Assembly: GCA_041665165.1 (NCBI GenBank)
Contig: JBAYJJ010000019.1
Location: 1 to 25,239 of the forward strand
Direction: 5' to 3'
DNA length: 25,239 bases
Origin: MWCR01 sp041665165
GTDB taxonomy: Bacteria > Patescibacteriota > Patescibacteriia > 2-12-FULL-60-25
The notes under the pieces: generated by a model
What the model saw: the letters and a program-made list of their open reading frames with translations, nothing else
Databases searched by the model: none
What the model was told of the DNA's origin: nothing
Part shown: piece by piece, positions 7,678 to 14,185 of the stretch
Layout of the letters: every line of letters starts with the position of its first letter
Position numbering within the stretch: the stretch's first letter is position 1
Translations under genes and position numbers: made by a program

Positions 7678-9639
7678 ATGTACGAAAACGCGGCGCGAAA
7701 TCTTTCCATTAATCCCTTTGAAGATCTGGAATCCCAAGACCTTCTTAAAGTTAGGTACTACCAAAAAATCAGCTTCCTTGCCCAGCGCTTCATTTACAGT
7801 TTGAATGATTTGAACATTTCTGAAATAGAAAAAGAAATCGCAAATGCGGAAAAGAACCCGGATATAAGTTCTCTGGAATCGGAAAACCATGGCCTAGAAT
7901 CGCTCTTGTGTCTGCTTAAAGGAATCGAGGCTCATGAAAAGGCCGAGGTTTATAACAGCGCCTGGCATGCCGAACTGAGTCGGCAGGCCAATCCCGAAGA
8001 CCTCACCCGCGAACAGGTTGCGGGTTTATTTGATGCCTTTAAATTCAAGGGGCAAATCGCGGAGGAGGAGAAAAAAGCTTTGGCCGCATATGGCGATTTC
8101 CTAAAAATAGGAAATTCCTTAGCTCTGAACGAAAACATCTCTCTTGAGCTTAGCGATGTAAAAATACTAATGAACGATCTATTGACGCGGATAGCTGAAC
8201 GGATCAAAGACAAAAAAATCAGGAAAGAAAAATTGGATGAACTTGATGTTGAGCTGGCAGACATTGCGCAGGCAACTCCCGAACAGCAAGTCGGCAAGCG
8301 CCTAGAAATAGAAGAGCTCTATCTTTTGAGGCAACTGATTCGCTGGGCAGATACCGGGCATCTGGCGACCGTGGCCCACAGCACCCCCCGTTTTGACCTA
8401 AACCCAAAACGGAAATCCGTGGATTTGGTGCTCAGCGCGGCCGGCAAAAGCTATCAGTTCCAAATCAAAGCCATCAAAGAAATCGACAATGACACGATCC
8501 GCTCCCAACAATCAAGGGTTTTAAGTGAAGCGGCAAAGCAAATCGCGGGGACTGATACTTCCTTATCAATCCTGAATACAGATTCTGTCGACGATCTTTT
8601 TCGTGCAGAAATCCGGGGCGAACACGCAGGCTTATCCCAACAGTATTCCGCATTTGGCCCGCTGGCAGAAAGCTTGGATAATAAAAAAAGGCATCCGCTA
8701 CTGAAAGCCTTAGGCCTTACTGAACAAAATTTTCAACGCGAAAAGATGGCAACTGAAAAAAAGAAGGAACTGCTTGAACAACAAAGAATACAAATGGCTA
8801 CGAAATTAGAGGAGGAAGTGAAGAGAGAAACTGCGACAATAGAACGTAGAAAAATGATTGCTCAAAAAGAGGCGGAAGCAAGAGCCAAGCTTCAAGCCAC
8901 GCTTGATGCGCTCAGACAGGCTGAGGCAAGGGCTGCCTTAGAAACCGAAAAACAGAAACAGCATGAACTCCAAAAAGAGATCTCCAGACAAGAAGCAATC
9001 AGAGCGGAATTTGAAAGGAAAGTGCTGGAACGGGCCAAGCAGGAGCAAGAAATGGAATTGAGCAGACAGGAGCAAATCAAGCGAGAAGCCGAGGCCAAAG
9101 AATACCGCCAAAAACTGAGAGAAGAAGAACTCGCCAGACAAAATGCTGAAATAGCCCGAGCAGAAGAGCTGGAACAGAGGAGGCTTGCCGCAATTCAAGA
9201 ATCAATCCAAAGACAAAAAGAAAAAACTGAATCCGAACTTAAAAAACAGCGAGAAATCCGAGCTAAGCTGGACGAAGCAATTAAACGCGAAGCCATAAAA
9301 AGAGAAGCTGAAGCTGAGGCTAAACGCGAACAAGTACGGAAAGATGCCCAACGCCAAGCTCGAGAAGCAAAAAAACAAGAAAAATCAGACTGGCCGCCGA
9401 AAACAATAGCGAATCTTAAAATCGTTTCTCTGCTTGATAAGATGGGCATCTCGCCTGCTGACCCGAATGCTTTTATTGGAGCTAAAAAGGGCTTGATCCG
9501 ATTATTCGGCGATGCCAAAAAAGGCACGCCTACTGAAGCCGACAAGATCAACCGACAATTCAAAGAGATCTTCCCGACCAAGGAAAGCTACGAGAAGCCG
9601 AGCACGGAAAAACTGGAGCAGCTGCGCAGACTTTTATAA
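7678..9639 (+). CDS. Long coiled-coil protein with possible PD-(D/E)xK-like patch
   Basis: 653 residues from the ATG at 7678. Residues 1-235 are mostly helical and soluble. Residues 208-264 contain a helix (RLEIEELYLLRQLIRWADTG), then SVDLVLSAAGKSYQFQIKA, whose Asp249 and Gln262-x-Lys264 spacing resembles the D...QxK active site of Mrr-like PD-(D/E)xK nucleases; this is a pattern reading, not a proven domain. Residues ~350-570 form an uninterrupted Glu/Lys/Arg/Gln/Ala coiled coil of roughly 220 residues. The last ~80 residues (KTIANLKIVSLLDKMGIS to the end) form a small separate domain that I do not recognise. No signal peptide or membrane segment. It is divergent from recQ with 166 bases between the start codons, so a role in DNA metabolism is a reasonable guess only. 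Confidence 0.72.
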   Translation: MYENAARNLSINPFEDLESQDLLKVRYYQKISFLAQRFIYSLNDLNISEIEKEIANAEKNPDISSLESENHGLESLLCLLKGIEAHEKAEVYNSAWHAELSRQANPEDLTREQVAGLFDAFKFKGQIAEEEKKALAAYGDFLKIGNSLALNENISLELSDVKILMNDLLTRIAERIKDKKIRKEKLDELDVELADIAQATPEQQVGKRLEIEELYLLRQLIRWADTGHLATVAHSTPRFDLNPKRKSVDLVLSAAGKSYQFQIKAIKEIDNDTIRSQQSRVLSEAAKQIAGTDTSLSILNTDSVDDLFRAEIRGEHAGLSQQYSAFGPLAESLDNKKRHPLLKALGLTEQNFQREKMATEKKKELLEQQRIQMATKLEEEVKRETATIERRKMIAQKEAEARAKLQATLDALRQAEARAALETEKQKQHELQKEISRQEAIRAEFERKVLERAKQEQEMELSRQEQIKREAEAKEYRQKLREEELARQNAEIARAEELEQRRLAAIQESIQRQKEKTESELKKQREIRAKLDEAIKREAIKREAEAEAKREQVRKDAQRQAREAKKQEKSDWPPKTIANLKIVSLLDKMGISPADPNAFIGAKKGLIRLFGDAKKGTPTEADKINRQFKEIFPTKESYEKPSTEKLEQLRRLL

Positions 9640-9666
9640 AAAAATAGACCTCCTGATCGAAGGTCT
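9640..9666 (-). terminator. Terminator of the leftward gene ending at 9704
   Basis: Minus-strand AGACCT / AGGTCT stem with a nine-base loop, followed by ATTTTTTT. It lies immediately beyond the stop of the rightward coiled-coil gene, but its T-tract faces leftward transcription. Confidence 0.65.
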
Positions 9667-9679
9667 GGCTCGTCGTATC

Positions 9680-9714
9680 GAGTTTTGAGTTATAAGTTGC
9701 GAGTTATGAGTGGT
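9680..9714. repeat. Imperfect heptamer tandem repeat (GAGTTAT)n
   Basis: Five consecutive seven-base units: GAGTTTT, GAGTTAT, AAGTTGC, GAGTTAT, GAGTGGT. The last two overlap the 3' end of the gene ending at 9704. Confidence 0.6.
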
Positions 9715-9937
9715 TTTCGCGTTCCCAGCGCTCAGCGTCTTCTAGCACTTGGGTCGGCACGGGCAAACCAGCCAGGCGATAAGCCTTGGCCTCGTCTAGA
9801 TATACGTTGACCATATTGATGCGGATCACGATGACCAATTTAACAGGCAGAACGGTCAACGCTAGTTCGCGGCGTATGATCGCGAGCTCAATTACCGGGC
9901 AAAAAGGATGTGAAGGGTCGTTTTCTTTCGGATCCAT
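9704..9937 (-). CDS. Small hypothetical protein
   Basis: 77 residues. The middle is hydrophobic beta-strand-like (ALTVLPVKLVIVIRINMVNV) and the end is helical (YLDEAKAYRLAGLPVPTQVL). No family recognised. Support for it being real comes from its surroundings: a promoter (TTTACA, 16 bases, TAGAGT at 9985-9958), a weak AGCAGG seven bases before the ATG, and a terminator with a T-tract facing it at 9640-9666. Confidence 0.5.
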   Translation of the reverse strand: MDPKENDPSHPFCPVIELAIIRRELALTVLPVKLVIVIRINMVNVYLDEAKAYRLAGLPVPTQVLEDAERWERENHS

Positions 9938-9957
9938 TGCAACCTGCTTTCAATGAC

Positions 9958-9985
9958 ACTCTACACGAAGCGTGAGTTTTGTAAA
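9958..9985 (-). promoter_or_regulatory. Putative promoter of the 77-residue gene
   Basis: Minus-strand TTTACA (9985-9980), 16-base spacer, TAGAGT (9963-9958), 20 bases upstream of the ATG. Confidence 0.5.
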
Positions 9986-10023
9986 GAGTCGAACCACACG
10001 CGAAAAAACCAGATAGGCAAGGC

Positions 10024-10052
10024 TTGACAAAGCTGGCTGATTGAGGTATATA
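10024..10052 (+). promoter_or_regulatory. Near-consensus promoter of the zinc-ribbon gene, with leader hairpin
   Basis: TTGACA (10024-10029), 17 bases, TATATA (10047-10052). The leader then contains a perfect small hairpin TTGCGC-TAT-GCGCAA (10075-10089), just upstream of the ribosome binding site AAAGGAA. Confidence 0.75.
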
Positions 10053-10105
10053 CAAGCTAAGTGAAACCGGACATTTGCGCTATGCGCAAGCAGAAAGGAA
10101 ACCCG

Positions 10106-10291
10106 ATGATCCAGTTCAGCTGCCCTTATTGCAACACACGGTTTGCAGACACTGACCCTGGAAAGTTCAAGTGCACTGTATGCGGAAACGTGTTCAGTGT
10201 GAGCAATGCCAGCGCTGATGAAAAGAGCGCCTTCCAGAACGTCGGTCTGCCCGGCGAAAAAGCTATCCTCAAGCTGCTTGGGTGGGGCTAG
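10106..10291 (+). CDS. Small zinc-ribbon protein
   Basis: 61 residues from the ATG at 10106, preceded by AAAGGAA at the right distance; a GTG at 10061 would lie upstream of that site and is not preferred. Two knuckles, CPYC and CTVC, separated by about 18 residues (NTRFADTDPGKFK), make a classic four-Cys zinc ribbon of the MJ0042/FmdB-like type. The tail FQNVGLPGEKAILKLLGWG is predicted helical and amphipathic. Likely a nucleic-acid- or protein-binding adaptor, but no partner is visible. It is a monocistronic unit with its own strong promoter, leader hairpin and terminator. Confidence 0.78.
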   Translation: MIQFSCPYCNTRFADTDPGKFKCTVCGNVFSVSNASADEKSAFQNVGLPGEKAILKLLGWG

Positions 10292-10308
10292 CCCTTTAGA
10301 CAAATCTC

Positions 10309-10344
10309 GGCGGGTGTGCAGCAAGACTGTGCGCCCGCTTTTTT
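10309..10344 (+). terminator. Strong Rho-independent terminator
   Basis: GCGGGTGTGCAG (10310-10321) pairs with CTGTGCGCCCGC (10327-10338) with one mismatch and a five-base loop, then TTTTTT. It ends the zinc-ribbon gene. Confidence 0.88.
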
Positions 10345-10353
10345 GATAAAAAA

Positions 10354-10947
10354 TTATACCGGTTTTCTAAATAAAGCTTCCAGCCATGTTTGGTCGCGTA
10401 ATTCGCAAGTCTGCATTTTTACGATCTCAAACCTTTTGCCCAAATCCTTAATATCCTGTTCTGAATAAAGATAATACGTCCGAGTGCCAAACTCATCTTC
10501 TTTGAAGACCTCTGCATATCGTTCGCCACTCTTCAAAGACAGACGGAAAACTCCACCTGGATTAAGCGCTTCAAATATTTGATTGAATATTTTTTCTGAA
10601 ATATCTTTCGGTGTGTGAACAAGAGACGCGAACGAGAAAACAATATCCAGTCCTTTAGGGAAAATATACTGCTCAACATCTGCAACCTCAAATCTTGCTT
10701 GAGGCACTTTTTTGCGGGCAAGCTCAATCAGTTTTTCTGAAGCATCTATCCCAAGATAATCATTGGTTCTTTTGCAGATCTCAAAAGCATCCCTGCCGTT
10801 GCCGCAGCCAATTTCCAAAACTTTAGGGTTGCTTTTCACCAAAGCCAAAGTCTCCTCTATATCAGCCAAACGCACTCCTATGGCATCAAACTTCTCAGCC
10901 ATGGCCAGGGCGTTATCATTATAAATGCGGACTGAGTTGTTGTTCAT
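10354..10947 (-). CDS. Class I SAM-dependent methyltransferase
   Basis: 197 residues from the ATG at 10947, the typical start for this group (MNNNSVRIYNDNALAMAEKFD). The Rossmann-fold motifs are clear: VLEIGCGNGRDA (motif I, SAM binding), YLGIDASEKLIELAR (acidic end of strand 2), FEVADVEQYIFP (motif II) and VFSFASLVHTPKD with ALNPGGVFRLSLK (motif III, strand 5). The nearest shape is the small-molecule UbiE/Methyltransf_25 group. The substrate cannot be read from the sequence. A longer frame to 11046 runs into the palindrome at 11003-11039 and is not favoured. No Shine-Dalgarno is seen. Confidence 0.85.
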   Translation of the reverse strand: MNNNSVRIYNDNALAMAEKFDAIGVRLADIEETLALVKSNPKVLEIGCGNGRDAFEICKRTNDYLGIDASEKLIELARKKVPQARFEVADVEQYIFPKGLDIVFSFASLVHTPKDISEKIFNQIFEALNPGGVFRLSLKSGERYAEVFKEDEFGTRTYYLYSEQDIKDLGKRFEIVKMQTCELRDQTWLEALFRKPV

Positions 10948-11002
10948 GAAATCTGTTGCATAGCTTAAACTACAGAGCCTGCCGTAGCAAGAATAGTCTA
11001 AA

Positions 11003-11039
11003 TACGAAAACAGCTCCCAAAAGGAGAGCTGTTTTCGTA
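11003..11039 (-). terminator. Long palindrome, probable terminator of the gene ending at 11068
   Basis: Perfect 14-base arms TACGAAAACAGCTC (11003-11016) and GAGCTGTTTTCGTA (11026-11039) around a nine-base loop. A-tract and T-tract flank the GC core on both strands, so it may work in both directions. Confidence 0.7.
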
Positions 11040-11067
11040 GGATCACATCGTGGAGGTTGTTCGGCCC

Positions 11068-11538
11068 TCACTGATTGATCACCGGCGTACGTGAAAATAT
11101 TTCACTGATTTCTTTTGAAGACGGGTGCTCTAGGGTAATCGTTTGGTTTGTGCTCAATGACCAACCGGGAGATGTGATAACAAGCAAGCCGTTGATGTCA
11201 TTGGCTGACTTTTGTTTCCAAAAGATGGTGTTGATTTTTTCATTTAAGTCGAAATAGCGCAAAAAGGACCATCGAGGAAACGTGTAGCGCGGAGCGACGG
11301 GCACCCCATCCAAAGATGGATGCCATAAATTTATATCGTTTGTGGGTAGTGCCCCTTTTAAGCTGAACCCCCATCCTAAAAAATGCGGATATATTGCAAT
11401 GCGCAAGTTAGTCACAATGACGGCGCTCGTTCCTCGATTCCAAGAAGCGCCAGAAGACATTTTTATCCGACACTGCGTTTTGGCGAAGAGGATTGTCTCT
11501 CCCGGTATTAGCGGGAAATCCCGTTTCAGAAAACTCAT
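11068..11538 (-). CDS. Hypothetical protein, possibly PH/GRAM-like fold
   Basis: 156 residues, no signal peptide and no clear membrane helix. Alternating hydrophobic strands (GETILFAKTQCRIKM, SAVIVTNLRIAIYPH, DINGLLVITSPG) followed by a final helix (SKEISEIFSRTPVI) resemble bacterial PH- or GRAM-like domains, where 'VTNLRIxIYP' is a common strand pattern. This is a shape-based suggestion only. A TACTAT box five bases before the ATG hints at a leaderless start, but no good -35 box accompanies it. It is followed by the 11003-11039 palindrome. Confidence 0.6.
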   Translation of the reverse strand: MSFLKRDFPLIPGETILFAKTQCRIKMSSGASWNRGTSAVIVTNLRIAIYPHFLGWGFSLKGALPTNDINLWHPSLDGVPVAPRYTFPRWSFLRYFDLNEKINTIFWKQKSANDINGLLVITSPGWSLSTNQTITLEHPSSKEISEIFSRTPVINQ

Positions 11539-11583
11539 GAAGAATAGTATGCACTAGATTAAGTATGCTGGCGAATCCCCTCC

Positions 11584-11616
11584 ACAAATATCCGACCTCA
11601 TGGGTCGGATATTTGT
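11584..11616. terminator. Hairpin between convergently unrelated units (possible terminator)
   Basis: Perfect 14-base arms ACAAATATCCGACC and GGTCGGATATTTGT with loop TCATG. It lies just beyond the TrmB-like gene and repeat A. The U-tract is poor, so it may serve as a transcript-end stabiliser instead of a true terminator. Confidence 0.5.
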
Positions 11617-11617
11617 T

Positions 11618-11652
11618 GGGTGGCCAACCGGAATTTCATCGCCTGCTCACTT
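11618..11652. repeat. Direct repeat copy A (tRNA-His 3'-end-like)
   Basis: GGGTGGCCAACCGGA followed by a diverged stretch ending TGCTCACTT. The first 15 bases equal the 3' end of tRNA-His (14509-14523). The whole 35 bases resemble copy B at 14150-14185 with about six differences. It overlaps the stop codon of the TrmB-like gene. Confidence 0.65.
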
Positions 11653-12435
11653 CTCTGATGCTCCAGCCCACAAGCCTGTAAACAAACTTTTCATCATGGT
11701 CACGATATATTCGTCTTCCACGAGCACGGCCATGGGTGCTTTGGGCTGATAAAATACAACTTTGTTGGAGAAAATGTGGAATGAGGTCGCGAAACCTTCG
11801 AAACCTTCGAGATAACGGACTTCCCTGCGCTGAGCTTTGTGTTCGGCTGCGGAATAATAACCGCGGTCCATGGGCAGGAGGAGTGCGATGCCTTTAATAT
11901 CTTTCTCTAAGCGCTTTTCCACGTTCTTCATAACTAGGTCGCGGCCAAACGCCAGGTCAAAATCCCTAAGCGAGCCACAGAATAATATTTCTTGTTGGGC
12001 TTCTTCGTACATCTGGATATATATCTTTTCAAAATCTTTTTGTCCGACCATGACTTTTACTTTCAGCGGACCCGCGCCTTGCTGAAAATTATCCATATAG
12101 GTTGGCAGCTTGTCGATAAAAGCGTGGTCGACTTTGAACTGTTCTTTGCGTCTTTCCTTGAGCAGTTCTGAAACCACGCTTGGAGGTTCCACGGTCAGGT
12201 TTTTCGCATAGCGCAAACGCGCACGCGAATCTATCAGGCCCTTGCTGACCAGGCCTTCGATAATCTTGTATACATTGGGCCGGGGTATGGCGAGCAATTC
12301 AGCCAATCTGGAAATTGAAAGCGGGCCCTGGTTCAGGGAGGTCACATAAAGACGCTGTTCGTTTTCAGTAAAGCCCAGTTCATCGAGTGCAGCGTACAAA
12401 GGCCATAAATCTTCATTCTTCTTTATTTCAGGCAT
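11647..12435 (-). CDS. TrmB-family transcriptional regulator 1
   Basis: 262 residues. The N-terminal winged helix-turn-helix (~15-85) reads ALDELGFTENEQRLYVTSL, then ISRLAELLAIPRPNVYKIIE and GLVSKGLIDSRA, as in TrmB/Sugar_TrmB regulators. The remaining ~160 residues (KVKVMVGQKDFEKIYIQMY onward, with QEILFCGSLRDFDLAFGRD) match the TrmB-type C-terminal effector region rather than an enzyme. The ligand is unknown. It is divergent from the two-gene operon at 12570. Its own -10 box is covered by the palindrome GTATATT-TAC-AATATAC, which suggests autoregulation. The stop codon lies within repeat A. Confidence 0.85.
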   Translation of the reverse strand: MPEIKKNEDLWPLYAALDELGFTENEQRLYVTSLNQGPLSISRLAELLAIPRPNVYKIIEGLVSKGLIDSRARLRYAKNLTVEPPSVVSELLKERRKEQFKVDHAFIDKLPTYMDNFQQGAGPLKVKVMVGQKDFEKIYIQMYEEAQQEILFCGSLRDFDLAFGRDLVMKNVEKRLEKDIKGIALLLPMDRGYYSAAEHKAQRREVRYLEGFEGFATSFHIFSNKVVFYQPKAPMAVLVEDEYIVTMMKSLFTGLWAGASEK

Positions 12436-12449
12436 AATTTAGATTAATT

Positions 12450-12466
12450 GTATATTTACAATATAC
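12450..12466. promoter_or_regulatory. Palindromic operator GTATATT-TAC-AATATAC
   Basis: Perfect seven-base arms with a three-base centre. It overlaps the -10 box (TATTGT, 12463-12458) of the regulator's own promoter. The half-site GTATATT recurs twice in the opposite promoter. Confidence 0.65.
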
Positions 12467-12486
12467 GCTATTCAGTTTTTTGTCAA
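12458..12486 (-). promoter_or_regulatory. Promoter of TrmB-like regulator 1
   Basis: Minus-strand TTGACA (12486-12481), 17-base spacer, TATTGT (12463-12458). Confidence 0.6.
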
Positions 12487-12504
12487 GTTTTAGCCAAATA
12501 CACC

Positions 12505-12533
12505 TTGACAATATCGTATATTTGATGTATATT
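12505..12533 (+). promoter_or_regulatory. Promoter of the two-gene operon, with embedded operator half-sites
   Basis: TTGACA (12505-12510), 17 bases, TATATT (12528-12533). The spacer contains AATAT-CGT-ATATT (12510-12522), and GTATATT occurs at 12516-12522 and 12527-12533, the second covering the -10 box. A repressor bound here would block RNA polymerase. Confidence 0.75.
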
Positions 12534-12569
12534 ACTATATTCCATCAACAATCCTGAAAGGAGTTTGGA

Positions 12570-12911
12570 ATGAACATTCAAAACATCAGAGCTATTATCA
12601 AAGTGCTAAGAAAGGATTGGATCATCCAAAACCCAGCAAGCGCCTTTCGTGTATTCCACCGCGTTCTCCCCGTCATTGGAGCGCGTCATTCCTACCGCTT
12701 AGACTATGCGGACCCGACTATTGAAAGCTGCTTGAAGACGCTCGCAAAAGAGCTTTCATTGACTCCTGTGTTGGACCAAATCAGCAATGAAACAAAGGAA
12801 ACGTACTCCTGTGAGCCTGATAAACACCACCTGTTGCAACCTGTTTTGGACAGGGCGGCCGAGGTTTTAATCGGACAGCTCGAGACAGCTAAAGCCTTTC
12901 TGAGCCGTTGA
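12570..12911 (+). CDS. Hypothetical protein, first gene of TrmB-controlled operon
   Basis: 113 residues, starting six bases after AAAGGAG. Basic N-terminus (IRAIIKVLRKDWIIQNP), then mostly helical; the end (LLQPVLDRAAEVLIGQL) is a long amphipathic helix. I recognise no family, signal peptide or membrane segment. It is followed 16 bases later by the HTH gene with its own GAGGAGA site, so the two form an operon under the strong promoter at 12505-12533. Divergence from the TrmB-like regulator and shared operator sequence suggest that the regulator controls it. Confidence 0.7.
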   Translation: MNIQNIRAIIKVLRKDWIIQNPASAFRVFHRVLPVIGARHSYRLDYADPTIESCLKTLAKELSLTPVLDQISNETKETYSCEPDKHHLLQPVLDRAAEVLIGQLETAKAFLSR

Positions 12912-12927
12912 CCGCGAGGAGATCTTC

Positions 12928-13335
12928 ATGGATTACAAGTTCGTAATTTCCAAAACGGACAGTATTGACGGAGTAATTGAACTCCTTCGATCCCTTCATG
13001 CCAGTCTAACGGACGGTGAAGCTTTATCGATTGAGAAGCTCGTACCCCAAACGGCCAAAGAGCCGTTTCCAGGTACGCCGTCTGTCAATCTGAAGGAGCA
13101 GATGGATGTACTGCAGGAGATTCTTGAGAGCCAAGGCGAGAATCAGTTTGATCTCGCGCACAAGATCGGAATTCATCCGGCCACTCTCAATGAATTGTTG
13201 CATGGGAAGTACCGTCTTTCGGCCACCGTAGCCAAGAAGATCCTCAATGGCTTAAAGCTGAAACCCCAGTTGGTAAAAAAACTCAAGACAATAAGCCTGC
13301 CGGCTGCGGTAATGAGGCCCCGACGAAGCCGATAA
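12928..13335 (+). CDS. XRE-type helix-turn-helix protein, second gene of operon
   Basis: 135 residues. The C-terminal half (about 60-118) is a Cro/C1-like HTH: VLQEILESQGENQFDLAHKI, then GIHPATLNELLHGKYRLSA and KKILNGLKL, with the recognition helix around PATLNELLHG. The N-terminal 50 residues are a small alpha/beta segment (KFVISKTDSIDGVIELLRSL) of unknown role. The tail is basic (MRPRRSR). HTH at the C-terminus after a short domain is seen in HigA-like antitoxins and in small repressors; the partner at 12570 does not resemble a HigB toxin, so a toxin-antitoxin reading is speculative. A strong terminator follows. Confidence 0.72.
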   Translation: MDYKFVISKTDSIDGVIELLRSLHASLTDGEALSIEKLVPQTAKEPFPGTPSVNLKEQMDVLQEILESQGENQFDLAHKIGIHPATLNELLHGKYRLSATVAKKILNGLKLKPQLVKKLKTISLPAAVMRPRRSR

Positions 13336-13341
13336 CCCTCT

Positions 13342-13384
13342 AGCCTCCAGGTAATTATGCAAATAATATCTGGAGGCTTTTTAT
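13342..13384 (+). terminator. Terminator of the 12570-13335 operon
   Basis: AGCCTCCAG (13342-13350) and CTGGAGGCT (13370-13378) pair perfectly over nine bases, followed by TTTTTATATT. Confidence 0.85.
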
Positions 13385-13405
13385 ATTTCCTGATACTTCC
13401 GCATA

Positions 13406-13431
13406 CCAAAACCAGCCCGAAATCGGGCTGG
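13406..13431 (-). terminator. Terminator of the membrane-anchored gene
   Basis: Minus-strand CCAGCCCG-ATTT-CGGGCTGG followed by TTTTGG; it lies just past the stop at 13451. Confidence 0.75.
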
Positions 13432-13450
13432 CAGTTTCTTTGGTAGATAG

Positions 13451-14074
13451 CTAGCGTTTCCGGTTAAGATTGAATTTCCCGTTCAGGGTTCCGTAACCAG
13501 TAAGAGTTGTTGTCATGGTTCCTGACATTATGTCTGTCGTGAAATTGCCTTGCATGGTGGATTTTGCACCGCTGATGGTAACCGTGCCAAAGTCCAGATG
13601 GCTGCTGCTGACCCGAATTGTCACAGCTCTGTAGCCTGTATCCTTAGTGCACTGTTTAGTAGAAAATGTTTTTAGATTCGGAATTGAAACTTGGGCTGTG
13701 GCGCACAGGTTAGTAAAACGCATCTTTCCGTAGGCAATATTATTCTTCACGGATGTGATAACCAATTCCATGTCCCCGTTTTCAGTGACTATGGTCGTGG
13801 CCGGACCGGTTATAAACTTGCCGGTTACCTGCACTCCTTTGCCTGAAAGGGATGATTTCCAAGTTCCCCTCAAATCTCTAGCTGGCGTTAAATTGCCGAC
13901 GATAGACTCTGAAACTGTACCCGTATTAAGCTTGGCCTCAGCATAGCGGTACATGAGGGGCTGCATGCAATAAATAACAACTGCCGCAACAACTCCGCCG
14001 AGAACTAACATGGGAAGCAGGCTCTTCTTCTTAAGGCTCTTATATAATTGTTTTAACATAATAAAATTATTCAT
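13451..14074 (-). CDS. Membrane-anchored hypothetical protein with exterior beta-rich domain
   Basis: 207 residues from the ATG at 14074; an ATG five codons later (14059) is also possible. The basic N-terminus (KQLYKSLKKKS) precedes one transmembrane helix (LLPMLVLGGVVAAVVIYCM, about residues 19-38), so the bulk should face outside. The remaining ~165 residues are Thr/Ser/Gly-rich beta strands (LRGTWKSSLSGKGVQVTGKF, GDMELVITSVKNNIAYGKM, YGTLNGKFNLN), resembling a small beta-barrel. Two cysteines (FTNLCATAQ and STKQCTKD) might form a disulfide. No family recognised. It lies between repeats A and B. Confidence 0.68.
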   Translation of the reverse strand: MNNFIMLKQLYKSLKKKSLLPMLVLGGVVAAVVIYCMQPLMYRYAEAKLNTGTVSESIVGNLTPARDLRGTWKSSLSGKGVQVTGKFITGPATTIVTENGDMELVITSVKNNIAYGKMRFTNLCATAQVSIPNLKTFSTKQCTKDTGYRAVTIRVSSSHLDFGTVTISGAKSTMQGNFTTDIMSGTMTTTLTGYGTLNGKFNLNRKR

Positions 14075-14082
14075 TATGGTCG

Positions 14083-14099
14083 GTTTGGCAAGGCCAAAC
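14083..14099. promoter_or_regulatory. Small palindrome upstream of the membrane-anchored gene
   Basis: GTTTGGC-AAG-GCCAAAC, perfect seven-base arms, centred about 17 bases before the ATG at 14074. It could be an operator or a leader hairpin. No regulator identified. Confidence 0.4.
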
Positions 14100-14149
14100 G
14101 AATGGTAGGCTAATTATACTCCATTTACCGTAAATGATGTATTTTTCGT

Positions 14150-14185
14150 GGGTGGCCAACCGGATTTTCACTGTTTGCTCACTTT
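14150..14185. repeat. Direct repeat copy B (tRNA-His 3'-end-like)
   Basis: GGGTGGCCAACCGGATTT, identical over 18 bases to the tRNA-His 3' end at 14509-14526, then a stretch ending TGCTCACTTT shared with copy A but not with the tRNA. It starts at the stop codon of the broken GIY-YIG gene. Confidence 0.7.

Noticed and set aside
9950..10324. Leftward 124-codon frame opposite the zinc-ribbon gene
   Set aside because: It covers the promoter, gene and terminator of the zinc-ribbon unit in antisense and has no plausible start signal or family.
10948..11046. N-terminal extension of the methyltransferase to 11046
   Set aside because: The extension would translate half of a 14-base-arm terminator palindrome and lies before the typical family start at 10947.
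12570..13335. HigBA-type toxin-antitoxin module
   Set aside because: The second protein is HTH-bearing like HigA, but the first lacks RelE/HigB features and an outside regulator seems to control the pair.
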